DNA from: Prionace glauca
Taxonomy: Eukaryota > Chordata > Chondrichthyes > Carcharhiniformes > Carcharhinidae
Reading direction: 5' to 3'
Length of the DNA: 64,000 nt
Assembly (NCBI GenBank): GCA_037974335.1
Contig: CM075761.1
Location: 13,071,543-13,135,542 of the forward strand
Of the stretch, positions 1-8,407 are shown piece by piece. Position 1 is the first letter of the stretch; every line of letters begins with the position of its first letter. Position numbers and translations under genes: made by a program. A model generated the notes under the pieces. That model searched no databases, was not told the origin of the DNA, and saw only the letters and a program-made list of their open reading frames with translations.

Positions 1-80
1 AGGGAATGGGGGGATTGGGATAGGTGCAGACTCGATGGACTGAATGGCCTCTCTCTGCACTGTGGGGATTCAGGGAACGC
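1..80 (+). mobile_element. SINE-1, 3' end only
   Basis: The sequence from the G-rich stretch to 'cactgtggggattc' is the 3' end of the tRNA-derived SINE-1. The same copy is complete upstream of the gene B variable exon (36487-36805), so it was present before the A/B duplication. Confidence 0.75.
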
Positions 81-126
81 TCCATAACCTGAGGTGACTG
101 TTGTTCTCTCTCTTTCTCTTTCCCAG

Positions 127-465
127 TCACAGTGTCTCAGATCACCGTGTCCCAGTCTCCGCCGGTTCAGACGCTTCCTGCGGGGAGTCCTGTTAATCTC
201 CACTGCCGCATCCAAGGTCTAGCTGCTGTCTCCGTCTACTGGTACAGACAGAGGGGCAGAAACGATATGGTTTCGGTTTACAGATCATACCAGAACAGCG
301 GACCTGTGGGGAGATTTTCCAGCCAGATTTCTGAAAATGGGCGTCTTTATTCACTAATCATTGCGGATTCCCGAGTCAATGATTCTGGGATGTATTACTG
401 TGCAAACCAGCACTACAAGAACATGGTCCAAATGTTCGGAAATGGCACCAAGTTGGTGATTACAG
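127..465 (+). CDS. Gene A, exon 2: joined V-J immunoglobulin domain
   Basis: This exon encodes the membrane-distal domain of a cell-surface immunoglobulin-superfamily receptor. The 113 residues make one full V-set domain: Cys27 and Cys92 form the expected intradomain disulfide, Trp39 lies in WYRQ, the F strand has DSGMYYC, and a J-like G strand reads FGNGTKLVIT (104-113). It is open from a phase-1 AG acceptor at 125-126 to a GTAAAT donor at 466. The leader exon must be to the left of the window. V and J strands are fused in the germline, and no heptamer-nonamer signal lies at the V-J border, so it should not rearrange. N-glycosylation sequons are present at NDS (85) and NGT (106). The WYRQ and J features resemble TCR/Ig light-chain V, NITR, SIRP or NKp30-like VJ domains. 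The family name is uncertain, but the fold assignment is firm. Confidence 0.93.
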
Positions 466-541
466 GTAAATTCCATTATTATTCTATTGCAGTGGGTAAA
501 GTGTCCTCTTCCGCCAATTATTGTGTTCTGTTTTATTTTAG

Positions 542-847
542 CGGGTTCTCCCTCCATATTCCTCCTCACCCCGCCGCTGGATGAGATTCCCGCCATGGGA
601 AGGGTCCCGTTGTTGTGTTTGGTCAGAGGCGCGTCTCCCGATTCCTTTCCCGTCCGCTGGAATGTTTCGGGGCGGGATACCGAGGGACAGACCGATTCGG
701 GGACACTGGAGCCGGACGGGACCTACACCGTCAGGAGTTACATCAGCCTCCCGGCGGAAACTTGGAGAAGCGGCGCTCGCTGCACTTGCGCCGTTCAGGT
801 CAACTCCAGTGAAAGTATTCTCAGTGACAGTGTCTCATCTCAGAGAG
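542..847 (+). CDS. Gene A, exon 3: C1-type immunoglobulin domain
   Basis: This is the membrane-proximal constant domain, 102 residues. It has the C1 pattern of antigen-receptor chains and MHC: Cys26 in LLCLVRG, Trp40 in RWNVSG, DGTYTVRSYISLP (59-71), and ETWRSG before the F strand. Cys83 is the canonical second cysteine. Cys81, two residues earlier, replaces the usual Tyr of the YxC motif and is also cysteine in genes B and C. Sequons occur at NVS (41) and NSS (88). The intron to the V exon is only 76 bp. The acceptor is TTTTAG at 536-541 and the donor is GTAACT at 848, both phase 1, so V, C1 and TM exons join in frame. Resemblance is to Ig/TCR constant domains generally; no single family can be named. 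Confidence 0.92.
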
Positions 848-1049
848 GTAACTATTCACAATGCCCATTTATCAATTAATTTAACATTAACGGGTCACTT
901 TACTCAGAACAGTCCAACTTTGCCTGTTAAGAGTGTCTCTGCGATTGTCCCCATGGAGGCTCAATTCATCTCTGCCCCATCACAGCCCTCCCAAACGATC
1001 AGAGATTTGTTCTCTGACATTTAAACTCTTTTTCGCGACTGTAGAAAAC

Positions 1050-1860
1050 CGTGAACATAAGAACATCAGAAATAGGAGCAGGAGTAGGTCATCTGGCCCT
1101 TCGAGCCTGCCCCACCATTCATTAAGATCCTGGCTGATCTAAAGTTGTTCAGTTCCACTTTCCCACTTTCTCCCCATAACCCTTAATTCCCCTGTCTATC
1201 AGAAACCTATCTACCCGTGACTTAAATATGTTCAGCGAGGCAGCCTCCACCACGTCAATGGGCAGAGAATTCCCGAGATTCACCACCCTTTGAGTGAGAA
1301 AGTTCCTCCTCAAATCAGTTCTGAACTGCCCCCCACCCGCTTATTTTGAGGCTGTGCCCTCCAGTCCTGCTATCCTTTCTAAGCGGGAATAATCTCTCTA
1401 CCTCTACCTGAACTATCCCCTTTCATTATCTTATACATCTCTATAAAATCCCTCCTCAGTCTTCGAAACTGTAACGAGTACAGACCCAATCTATTCAATC
1501 TATCTTCATAAATTAACCCCCTAATCTCCGGTATCAGCCTGGTGAACATTCTCTGTAGTCCCTCCAGGGCCAATGCACCCTTTCGCAAACACGGAGACCA
1601 AATCTGCACACGGTACTCCAGCTGCGGCCTCACCAGTACCCTGTACAGTTGGAGCAAGACCTCCCTACTTTTATATTCAATCCCCCTCGCTATAAAGGTC
1701 AGGATCCCATTCGCCTTCCTGACCACCTGCTGCACCTGCAGAGTGGGTTTTTGCAATTCATGGCCAAGGACCCCCAGGTCCCTCTGCACCGTCGCCTGCT
1801 GCAGTTTTTCTCCTTTTAAATAGTAATCACTGAAGCACATTTGTGAAAATGGATACATTA
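1050..1860 (-). mobile_element. CR1-a LINE, 3' fragment in gene A intron
   Basis: Antisense CR1 reverse-transcriptase C-terminus and 3' UTR. The 3' tail repeats (reverse complement of TTATGTTC) start near 1054. Translated motifs include REVLLQLYRVLVRPQLEY. The same insertion is at 37797-38590 in gene B, so it predates the duplication. Confidence 0.9.
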
Positions 1861-2036
1861 ATGGGTAAGGGAAAAGGGCGGGAAAGTGAAATTGATGCGC
1901 ACGGTTATCCCATGGGTGTTATTGAATATCAGATTAGACTGGATAGGCCGAATGGCCTCTTCACCTCTCCCACTTCTTGTATCAGTGAGTAAAATTGACA
2001 TAGTAAAATTCTATCCCCAGTGTTGCTCTTTCTCAG
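1861..2036. other. Intron segment, mostly unassigned
   Basis: The short stretch at 1915-1990 ends like a SINE or LINE 3' end ('ggccgaatggcctcttc'). The whole block matches 38591-38837 in gene B. Confidence 0.5.
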
Positions 2037-2612
2037 CGTTGCCGGTGAACTTTATAAGACCCTTGTCAGGCCGCACTTGGAGTACTGTGCGCAGTTCTGG
2101 TCGCCTCACTACAGGAAGGATGTGGAAACTATTGAGAGGGTGCAGAGGAGATTTACAAGGATGTTGCCTGGACTGGGAGGCATGCCTTATGAAGATAGGT
2201 TGAGGGAGCTGGGACTCTTCTCCCTGGAGAGGCGAAGGTTGAGAGGCGACCTGATAGAGGTTTATAAAATGATGACGGGAATAGATCGGGTGGATTCTCG
2301 GAGGCTATTTCCCTGGGCTAAAATGGTCGCTATGAGAGGACACAGGGTTTAAGGTGCTGGGGGGGGGGGGGTACAGAGGAGATGTTAGGGGTAAGTTTTT
2401 CACTCGGTGAGTGAGTGGAATCGGCTGCCGTCGGTGGTGCTAGAGGCGAGCTCACTGGGGTCTTTCAAAAGACTTCTGGATGAGTATATGGGATGTAATG
2501 GAATTGGGAGTTACAGATAGTTCTATGGCTTGGTCGGTATGGATGTGATCGGTGCAACTTGTGGGCCGAAGGGCCTGTTTGCGCTGTCGTGTTCTATGTT
2601 TATGTTCTTGGA
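2037..2612 (+). mobile_element. CR1-b LINE, 3' fragment
   Basis: Encodes the CR1 reverse-transcriptase tail ([20 protein letters not shown]) and ends in 'gtgttctatg'-type 3' repeats. The reading frame is decayed. Matches 38838-39397 in gene B, so it is a pre-duplication insertion. Confidence 0.9.
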
Positions 2613-2639
2613 ACCATTTACTTATCCCTTCCTATGTCT

Positions 2640-2944
2640 CCACTTCTACCCCTTTGAGTTGCGCCGGGTTTCCCCCGGGAGTTCTGGTTCTCTCCCACAC
2701 TGCAAAGAAGTGCAGGTTATGTGGCTCCATCGCGCTAAATTGTCCCTTAGTGTTGGTCAGGTGGATTGACCATACTGAATTGCCCTTTCGTGTCCCAAGA
2801 ATGCAGGTTGTCTGGATTGGCCGTGCTAAATTGCCCCTTAGTGGCCAAAGATTTGCGGGTTAGGTGGATTGGCCATGCTAAATTGTCCCTTGGTGTCCCA
2901 AAATGTGCGGGTTAGGTGGATTGGCCGTGCTAAATTGTCGATTA
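2640..2944 (+). repeat. SINE-1-derived minisatellite
   Basis: Four to five imperfect units of about 52 bp, each carrying the SINE-1 middle motif GGTGGATTGGCCATGCTAAA. The block begins with the SINE 'tttcctcccac'-like segment. Gene B has the same array, longer, at 39430-39890. Confidence 0.85.
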
Positions 2945-3712
2945 GAACACGACAGCACAGACAGGCCCTTCGTCCCACAAGTTGCGCTGATCATATCCCT
3001 ACCTACTAGACCTACTTATAACCCTCAATCCCATTAAATCCCATGTACTCATCCAGAAGTCTCTTAAAAGACCCCGACGAGTTCACCTCCACCCCCACCG
3101 ACAGCAGCCAATTCCACTCACCCATGACCCTCAGTGAAAAACTTACCCCTAACATCACCTCTGTACTTCCCTCCCCGCACCTTAAACCTGTGTCCTCTCG
3201 CAGCGATCATTTCAGCCCTGGGAAATAGCCTCTGAGAATCCACCCAATCTATATCTCTCAACATCTTATAAACCTCTATCAGGTCATCTCTCATCCTTCG
3301 CCTCTCCAGGGAGAAAAGATCAAGCTCCCTCAACCTGTCCTCATAAGGCATGCCACCCAATCCAGGCAACATCCTTGTAAATCTCCTCTGCATCCTTTCA
3401 ATAGCTTCCACAACGTTCTTATAATGAGGCGACCAGAACTGTGTACAGTGCTCCAAGTGGGGTCTGATTAGGGTCTTATAAAGCTGCAGCATTATCTCCT
3501 GACTCCTAAACTCAATCCCTCGATTAATGAAGGCTAGTACACCATGCACCTTCTTGACCACATCCTCCACCTGTGAGGCCAATTTAAGAGTCCTGTGGAG
3601 CCAGACCCCAAGGTCCTTCTGATCCTCTACACTGCAATGAGTGTTACCCTTGATTTTATACTCCTTCATCCCATTGGTCCTGCCAAAATGGACCACTACA
3701 CTTTTATCTTGG
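2945..3712 (-). mobile_element. CR1-b LINE fragment inserted in minisatellite
   Basis: Antisense CR1 with an open reading frame at 3118-3696 carrying [14 protein letters not shown]-like RT-tail motifs. It interrupts the SINE-1 minisatellite. Gene B lacks it, so it arrived after the A/B duplication. Confidence 0.9.
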
Positions 3713-4375
3713 TTAATAAGACCCAGGTTTGAATCTCACCATGACCGAGTTCAATGAACTTCAACAAAAATCTGGAATTAAAAGTCCAATGCTGATCATG
3801 AAACCATTGCCAAAAAATACCCATCTGGTTCACAGAAAATCTGTTGCCCACACCTGGTCTGACCTATCACATGCAAATCCAGATTCCCAGCTATGTGGTT
3901 AACTTGTGAATGCCCTCAAATGATCCAGGAAGCCACTCAGTTGTATCAAATTGCTACAAGGTCAATAAAATCTAAAAAACAGACAAGTCCATAAAAAGTA
4001 ATGAAACTGGATAGATCAACTGGCATCGACCTAGGTGCTGGAAATATAGGAGTAAACACAACCCTGTTGACCCCGCAAAGTCCTCCTTATTAATATCTCG
4101 GGCCTTGTGCCTACTTTGGGAGAGCTGTCTCAGACTAGTCAAGCAACAGTCTGACAGTAGTCATACTCTCAGAATAATACCTTCCCAGACATCACCAATA
4201 AAATCCCTGGGAATATACCTTCCAATCAACAGGACAGAGATGGCAGCACAGCTGCAGAGACAGGCGTTCAGTCTTCAACATCAACTAAAGACTGGGAGTC
4301 CATGAGGTGCTGTGGACAATTGGCAGCAGCAAAACTGTACTCAACGACAATCTGTGACTTGATGACCTGACATAT
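3713..4375 (+). mobile_element. SINE-2-headed LINE fragment (endonuclease region)
   Basis: 3713-3984 matches the body of SINE-2, including a B-box-like 'ggtttgaatctcacc'. It then runs without a visible break into 3985-4375, which matches the LINE fragment at 47420-48235 and decodes piecewise to endonuclease-like text. No intact frame remains. Absent from gene B. Confidence 0.6.
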
Positions 4376-4377
4376 CT

Positions 4378-4440
4378 AAGTGTCCAAAGATGTGTAGGTT
4401 AGGGTGGGTTGGCCGTGCTAAATTGTTAGGGTAAATATGT
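4378..4440 (+). repeat. SINE-1 minisatellite, resumed unit
   Basis: One unit plus the 'ttagggtaaatatg' SINE tail. It continues the array interrupted at 2945, as shown by the uninterrupted copy in gene B at 39835-39895. Confidence 0.8.
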
Positions 4441-5114
4441 AAAAAGGACTCTTAAATCGGCCTCGCAGGTGGAGGAGGTGGTCAAGAAGGCGTATGGTGT
4501 ACTGGCCTTCATTAATCGAGGGATTGAGTTTAGGAGTCGGGAGGTAATGGTGCAACTTTATAAGACCCTTGTCAGGCCTCATTTAGAGTATTGTGCGCAG
4601 TTCTGGTCGCCTCATTATAGGAAAGATGTAGAAGCTATTGAGAGGGTACAGAGGAGATTTACAAGGATGTTGCCTGGACTGGGAGACATGTCTTATGAAG
4701 TTAGGTTGAGGGAGCTGGGACTCTTCTCCCTGGAGAGACGAAGGTTGAGAGACGACCTGATAGAGGTTTATAAAATGTTGAGAGGAATGGATAGGGTGGA
4801 TTCTCGGAGGCTATTTCCCCGGGTTGAAATGGTTGCTACGAGAGGACACAGATTTAAGGTGCAGGGAGAAAAGTTCAGACGTGATGTTAGGGGTACGTTT
4901 TTCACTCAGAGGGTGGTGAGTGAATGGAATCGGCTGCCGTCAGTGGTGGTGGAGGCGAACTCGCTGGGGCCTTTTAAAAGACTTCTGGATGAGTATATGG
5001 GGTTTAATGAGAGTGAGGGTTATAGATACGTCTGTAGGTTGGTAGGTGTTGATGTGATCGGCGCAACTCGTGGGCCGAAGGGCCTGTGTGTGCTGTAGTG
5101 TTCTATGTTCTATG
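4441..5114 (+). mobile_element. CR1-b LINE, 3' fragment
   Basis: An open frame at 4469-5098 encodes the RT C-terminal tail (EEVVKKAYGVLAFINRGIEF) and ends in two 'gttctatg' units. It interrupts the SINE-1 tail and is absent at the matching gene B position, so it is a post-duplication insertion. Confidence 0.92.
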
Positions 5115-5221
5115 TGGGCTTAAGTTGCTTGTCCCTGGTTGCGATAGTTGTCGGAATGGTTCGAAGGGCCTAATGGTCTTGCTGTGTGCTGTAGTGATTG
5201 TTTGATCTGTCCAGTTGTTTA

Positions 5222-5790
5222 TACAAAGAACAAAGAACAACACAGCAAGGGAAACAGGCCCTTCGGCCCAACGAGCCCGCGCCGCCGTCCCATGGTCAGT
5301 GACCTATTCATGACTCTAGTCTATGCCTAATGTGTGAGGACAGTGAAAAGTCTGACAACACCAGGTTTTAGTCCAACCGATTTATTTGATAATATTCTCA
5401 CAAGCTTTCGAGGTTACCCTCTTTGTCAAGTGAATGGAGAGTTCTGGCCTCAGACAGACAGAGCATCTGTCTGAGGATGTGAGAGGATCAGGGAGGTCCA
5501 ATATAGGGACAATTTGTTACCCAATCAATCAGCCAAAAAGCACATTTTTGGGATGTGGGAGGAAACCGGAGCACCCGGAGGAAACCCACGCAACCACGGG
5601 GAGAACGCGCAAACTCCCACGGACACAGTCCCAAATCCATGTGTCCGCACCGCAACAGAGATAGCCTCTGAGCTGCCATGATGCCCTCGAGATGGTCCAG
5701 TTTACGCACACCAACGATATGAAGCAGTAGGCAACTCCCGAAGCAATATCCAAGAGCAGCCCACCACAACCTGCCGCACGCATGCCCCTT
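5222..5790 (-). mobile_element. SINE-3, interrupted copy
   Basis: The 3' tail (5222-5334, 'acaaagaacaaagaaca' then 'gcccgcgccgccg') and the body (5476-5790) belong to one antisense SINE-3. An uninterrupted full copy at 52427-52870 confirms this. A Penelope-type fragment splits it. Confidence 0.8.
5335..5470 (-). mobile_element. Penelope-type element, terminal fragment
   Basis: Contains the 'caccaggttttagtccaac...tttatttgataatattctc' block also seen at 14168-14320 and, diverged, at 26335. The reverse complement carries a degenerate CTGA..GA...CGAAAGC core. Assignment to Penelope-like elements rests on recalled similarity of that terminal motif. Confidence 0.5.
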
Positions 5791-6290
5791 GCTGGACTTA
5801 AGTGCCTGTGGATAAAAATTTTCATTATTAAAAGACTCTATATCCCTGAGGCTAAAACTGACCCCAAGCCTACAATGCCTGCTATATCCCCCTATATGTA
5901 GACCGCTCATGTGGCTGTCCAAGTGACTCTTGAACAACCCTAGCGTGCCTGCTTCCACCACCTTACTCGGCAGTGCATTCCACATCCCCACTACCCTTTG
6001 TGTGAAAAACTGCCCTCTAATATTAGTCTTATATCTAGCCCTCCTCACCCTAAGCCCGTGACCCCTCGTTCTATCCATTTCTAGTAGCGGAAAAAGCTTA
6101 TCACCATCTACTCTATCTGTCCCCTTCATAATCTTATAAACCTCTATTAGATCCCCCCTCAGCCGACGTCTCTCAAGGGAAAACAGCCCAAGTGCGTTCA
6201 ATCTTTCCTCGTAAGACAGCCCTTCCATACCAGGCAACATCCTGGTAAATCTCCTCTGCACTCTTTCCAGGATCTCTACATCCTTCCGGT
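5790..6290 (-). mobile_element. CR1-d LINE, 3' fragment
   Basis: Antisense RT tail decodes as LPGMEGLSYEERLNALGLFS followed by TNIRGQFFTQRVVGMWNALP. It is related to the copy at 34850-35460. Absent from the matching gene B position. Confidence 0.85.
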
Positions 6291-7031
6291 AATAGTTTTG
6301 TTGGTAGGTCTGTCCTCACCCAATGTTTGCATCTCTTTCACTCTCACTCTTCCTTCAGCTATTCATCTCTCCCTCCCTCTTTCTCACTCTCTATTTTTTT
6401 TACTAAGTATTCTCCAGCGTTCTATCTTCACTATGTTTATGCTAGTTACATGGTGCTCCATCGAAGTGTCTACCCATCTGTCTCTGCATTATCTACTTTG
6501 TTCTCTCCTTTCATTTCTATCTCTAAAACTCTATGTTTCCCAATTGAAATTGAGCGAAATACTTCTATACGAGTTATCTACTCTGCCTATCTCTCTATCC
6601 CTTGTCCTGTTTGAACGGTGTTCCATCTGATCGCTCCATTAACTTTGAATCATTTATTCCGTCAATATATCTGGGGCGGATTTTTTCACATCGAGTATGG
6701 TTAGTGTTTGGAACAAGCTTCCAGGGGCAGTAGCAGAGATGGGTACAAATCTATCTTTTAAACTTGGAAAGTTTCATGGGCAAGATGGTTATAGAATGAA
6801 ATGGGCCAAACGCGGACAAATGGGAATAGCTAAGTGGCTAAAATGGAAGGCAGGTTGGATAGGTTGGGCCGAAGGGCCTGTTTCCATGCTGTCAGCCTTT
6901 ATGAGTCAATTAGTCTATGTGCTTCATTTCTCTGCTGTTTAAACTGGGCTTTAGAATATCTTGGTTCTTTCTCCTCCCTGAAGCGTTCACACACTCTCCC
7001 CCTTTCTCTATATGGGCCCTGTTTAAAAAGG
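6291..7031 (+). other. Duplicated intron block with old LINE 3' end
   Basis: This block aligns with 40010-40795 in gene B and, less closely, with 61650-62800 in gene C. Within it, 6690-6905 is an ancient LINE or CR1 3' end ('gtttggaacaagcttccagg' through 'gggccgaagggcctg'). Conservation in all three genes shows that the C1-TM intron was part of the ancestral duplicated unit. Confidence 0.75.
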
Positions 7032-7487
7032 ACCAGCCTGCTTTAATTATCAAGGGGCCACACGGTGAAGCCTTCCATTGTTTGCTGGAGCAGAGAGAGA
7101 GAGCTAAGATTTTACCTGTTAAAAACCTGTTTAAAATAAGTTTAAAGCACTTTACTCTTTGTAGAACTGTTTAAAGCATTTATTTATTGTATTCACTGCT
7201 TTAAGAATTCTGAGGGTGTGGTGAAAAGACATTTGTGGACCAGCCTGCTTTAAATCAGCGCCAGGTTTAAAAGGAGGCCTGGTGTAGACAGCGGGCAGCG
7301 TCTGAGCGGGCAGCGGAGTGAGTGGGAAGCAGAGTGAGTTAATAGGGCTTAATATCAAAAAGGGCTGGAAGGAAAAAGGCCAGGTGAGTTTGTTTGAAAA
7401 AAAACAAAGAAAAAAATTTTTTTTTCAGAACTACTACAGCAAGAAACAAGGAAAAAAGTTTTTCCCCATAAAAAATTACACTGAATA

Positions 7488-8387
7488 ATGGAGGGGCATG
7501 TGATGTGTGGTTTCTGTATGATGTGGGAACTGGCGGACCCCAGGGTCCTTCCCAGTGACCATGTCTGCAGTAAGTGCAGGTTGCTGGAGGAGCTCCAGCT
7601 CAAGGTGGATGAGCTGGTCTCTGAGCTACAGACACTGAGGCTCATCAGGGGGAGAGAGGGTGCCCCTAGACTGGCTAAATCTAAGGGTCAGGGACAAAAG
7701 GGGGCTGCTGGGAGGAGGAAGGGGGGTGAGGAGCGGAGGCCTCAGCCTCTTAAGCTGCATAACAGGTTTGAGGTTCTTGCTTCCAGTCTGGAAGAGGACG
7801 AGGCAGGTGAGGTTGGTGAGCAAACTGCACACGGTACAGTGATGCAGCAGGACATAGGCAAAGAGAAGGGGAAAAGGAACTTAGTAGTGATTGGAGATAG
7901 TGGGGTGAAGGGTATTGACACTGTCCTTTGTCACAATGACAAAGTGCACAGAAGGGTGTGTTGTCTGCCTGGTGCTCGGGTACAGGATGTCGCAGCTGGG
8001 CTGCAGAGGAATCTGGAGTGGGAGGGTGAGAACCCGGTCGTTGTAGTACATGTGGATGTCGGCGACGTAGGCAAAGTGCGGATTGAGGATCTGGGGAGGG
8101 AGTATGAGAAGCTGGGAATGGAATTAAAAAGTAGAACCGACAAGGTGGTTATCTCTGGGCTACTGCCTAAACTGAGTGCAGATGGGCGTAGGGTTGACAG
8201 GATAAAGAAAGTGAATGGGTGGCTCAGGGATTGGTGTGGGAGGAATGGGTTCGAATTTATGGGGCATTGGCACCAATATTGGGGTAGGTGGGACTTGTTC
8301 GGGCGGGATGGGGTTGGTCTGAATCGTGCTGGGACCAGAATGTTGGCGAATCGAGTAAAGAGGACTGTAGACAGGGCTTCAATCTAA
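7488..8387 (+). CDS. CR1-a ORF1 protein (zinc knuckle, coiled coil, esterase-like)
   Basis: Open frame of 299 residues. The N-terminus has a CxxC...HxCxxC zinc-binding pattern (Cys7, Cys10, His25, Cys27, Cys30), followed by a leucine-rich coiled-coil stretch (31-55), a basic linker, then an SGNH/GDSL-like esterase domain with the nucleophile motif GDS at 136-138. This layout is typical of CR1 ORF1. The later catalytic blocks look damaged: HVDVGDVGK stands where CR1 proteins usually have HVGTND-like text, and DGVGLNRAG lacks the His expected in DG.HLN. The frame is intact but the enzyme is probably dead. Confidence 0.85.
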   Translation: MEGHVMCGFCMMWELADPRVLPSDHVCSKCRLLEELQLKVDELVSELQTLRLIRGREGAPRLAKSKGQGQKGAAGRRKGGEERRPQPLKLHNRFEVLASSLEEDEAGEVGEQTAHGTVMQQDIGKEKGKRNLVVIGDSGVKGIDTVLCHNDKVHRRVCCLPGARVQDVAAGLQRNLEWEGENPVVVVHVDVGDVGKVRIEDLGREYEKLGMELKSRTDKVVISGLLPKLSADGRRVDRIKKVNGWLRDWCGRNGFEFMGHWHQYWGRWDLFGRDGVGLNRAGTRMLANRVKRTVDRASI

Positions 8388-8407
8388 TTAGGTGGGGGGG
8401 GGAGGGT

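Noticed and set aside
128-134. CACAGTG, a perfect recombination-signal heptamer, at the V exon start (also 36850-36856 in gene B)
   Set aside because: It encodes part of VTVSQ at the 5' end of the exon, has no nonamer at 12 or 23 bp, and is not at the V-J border.
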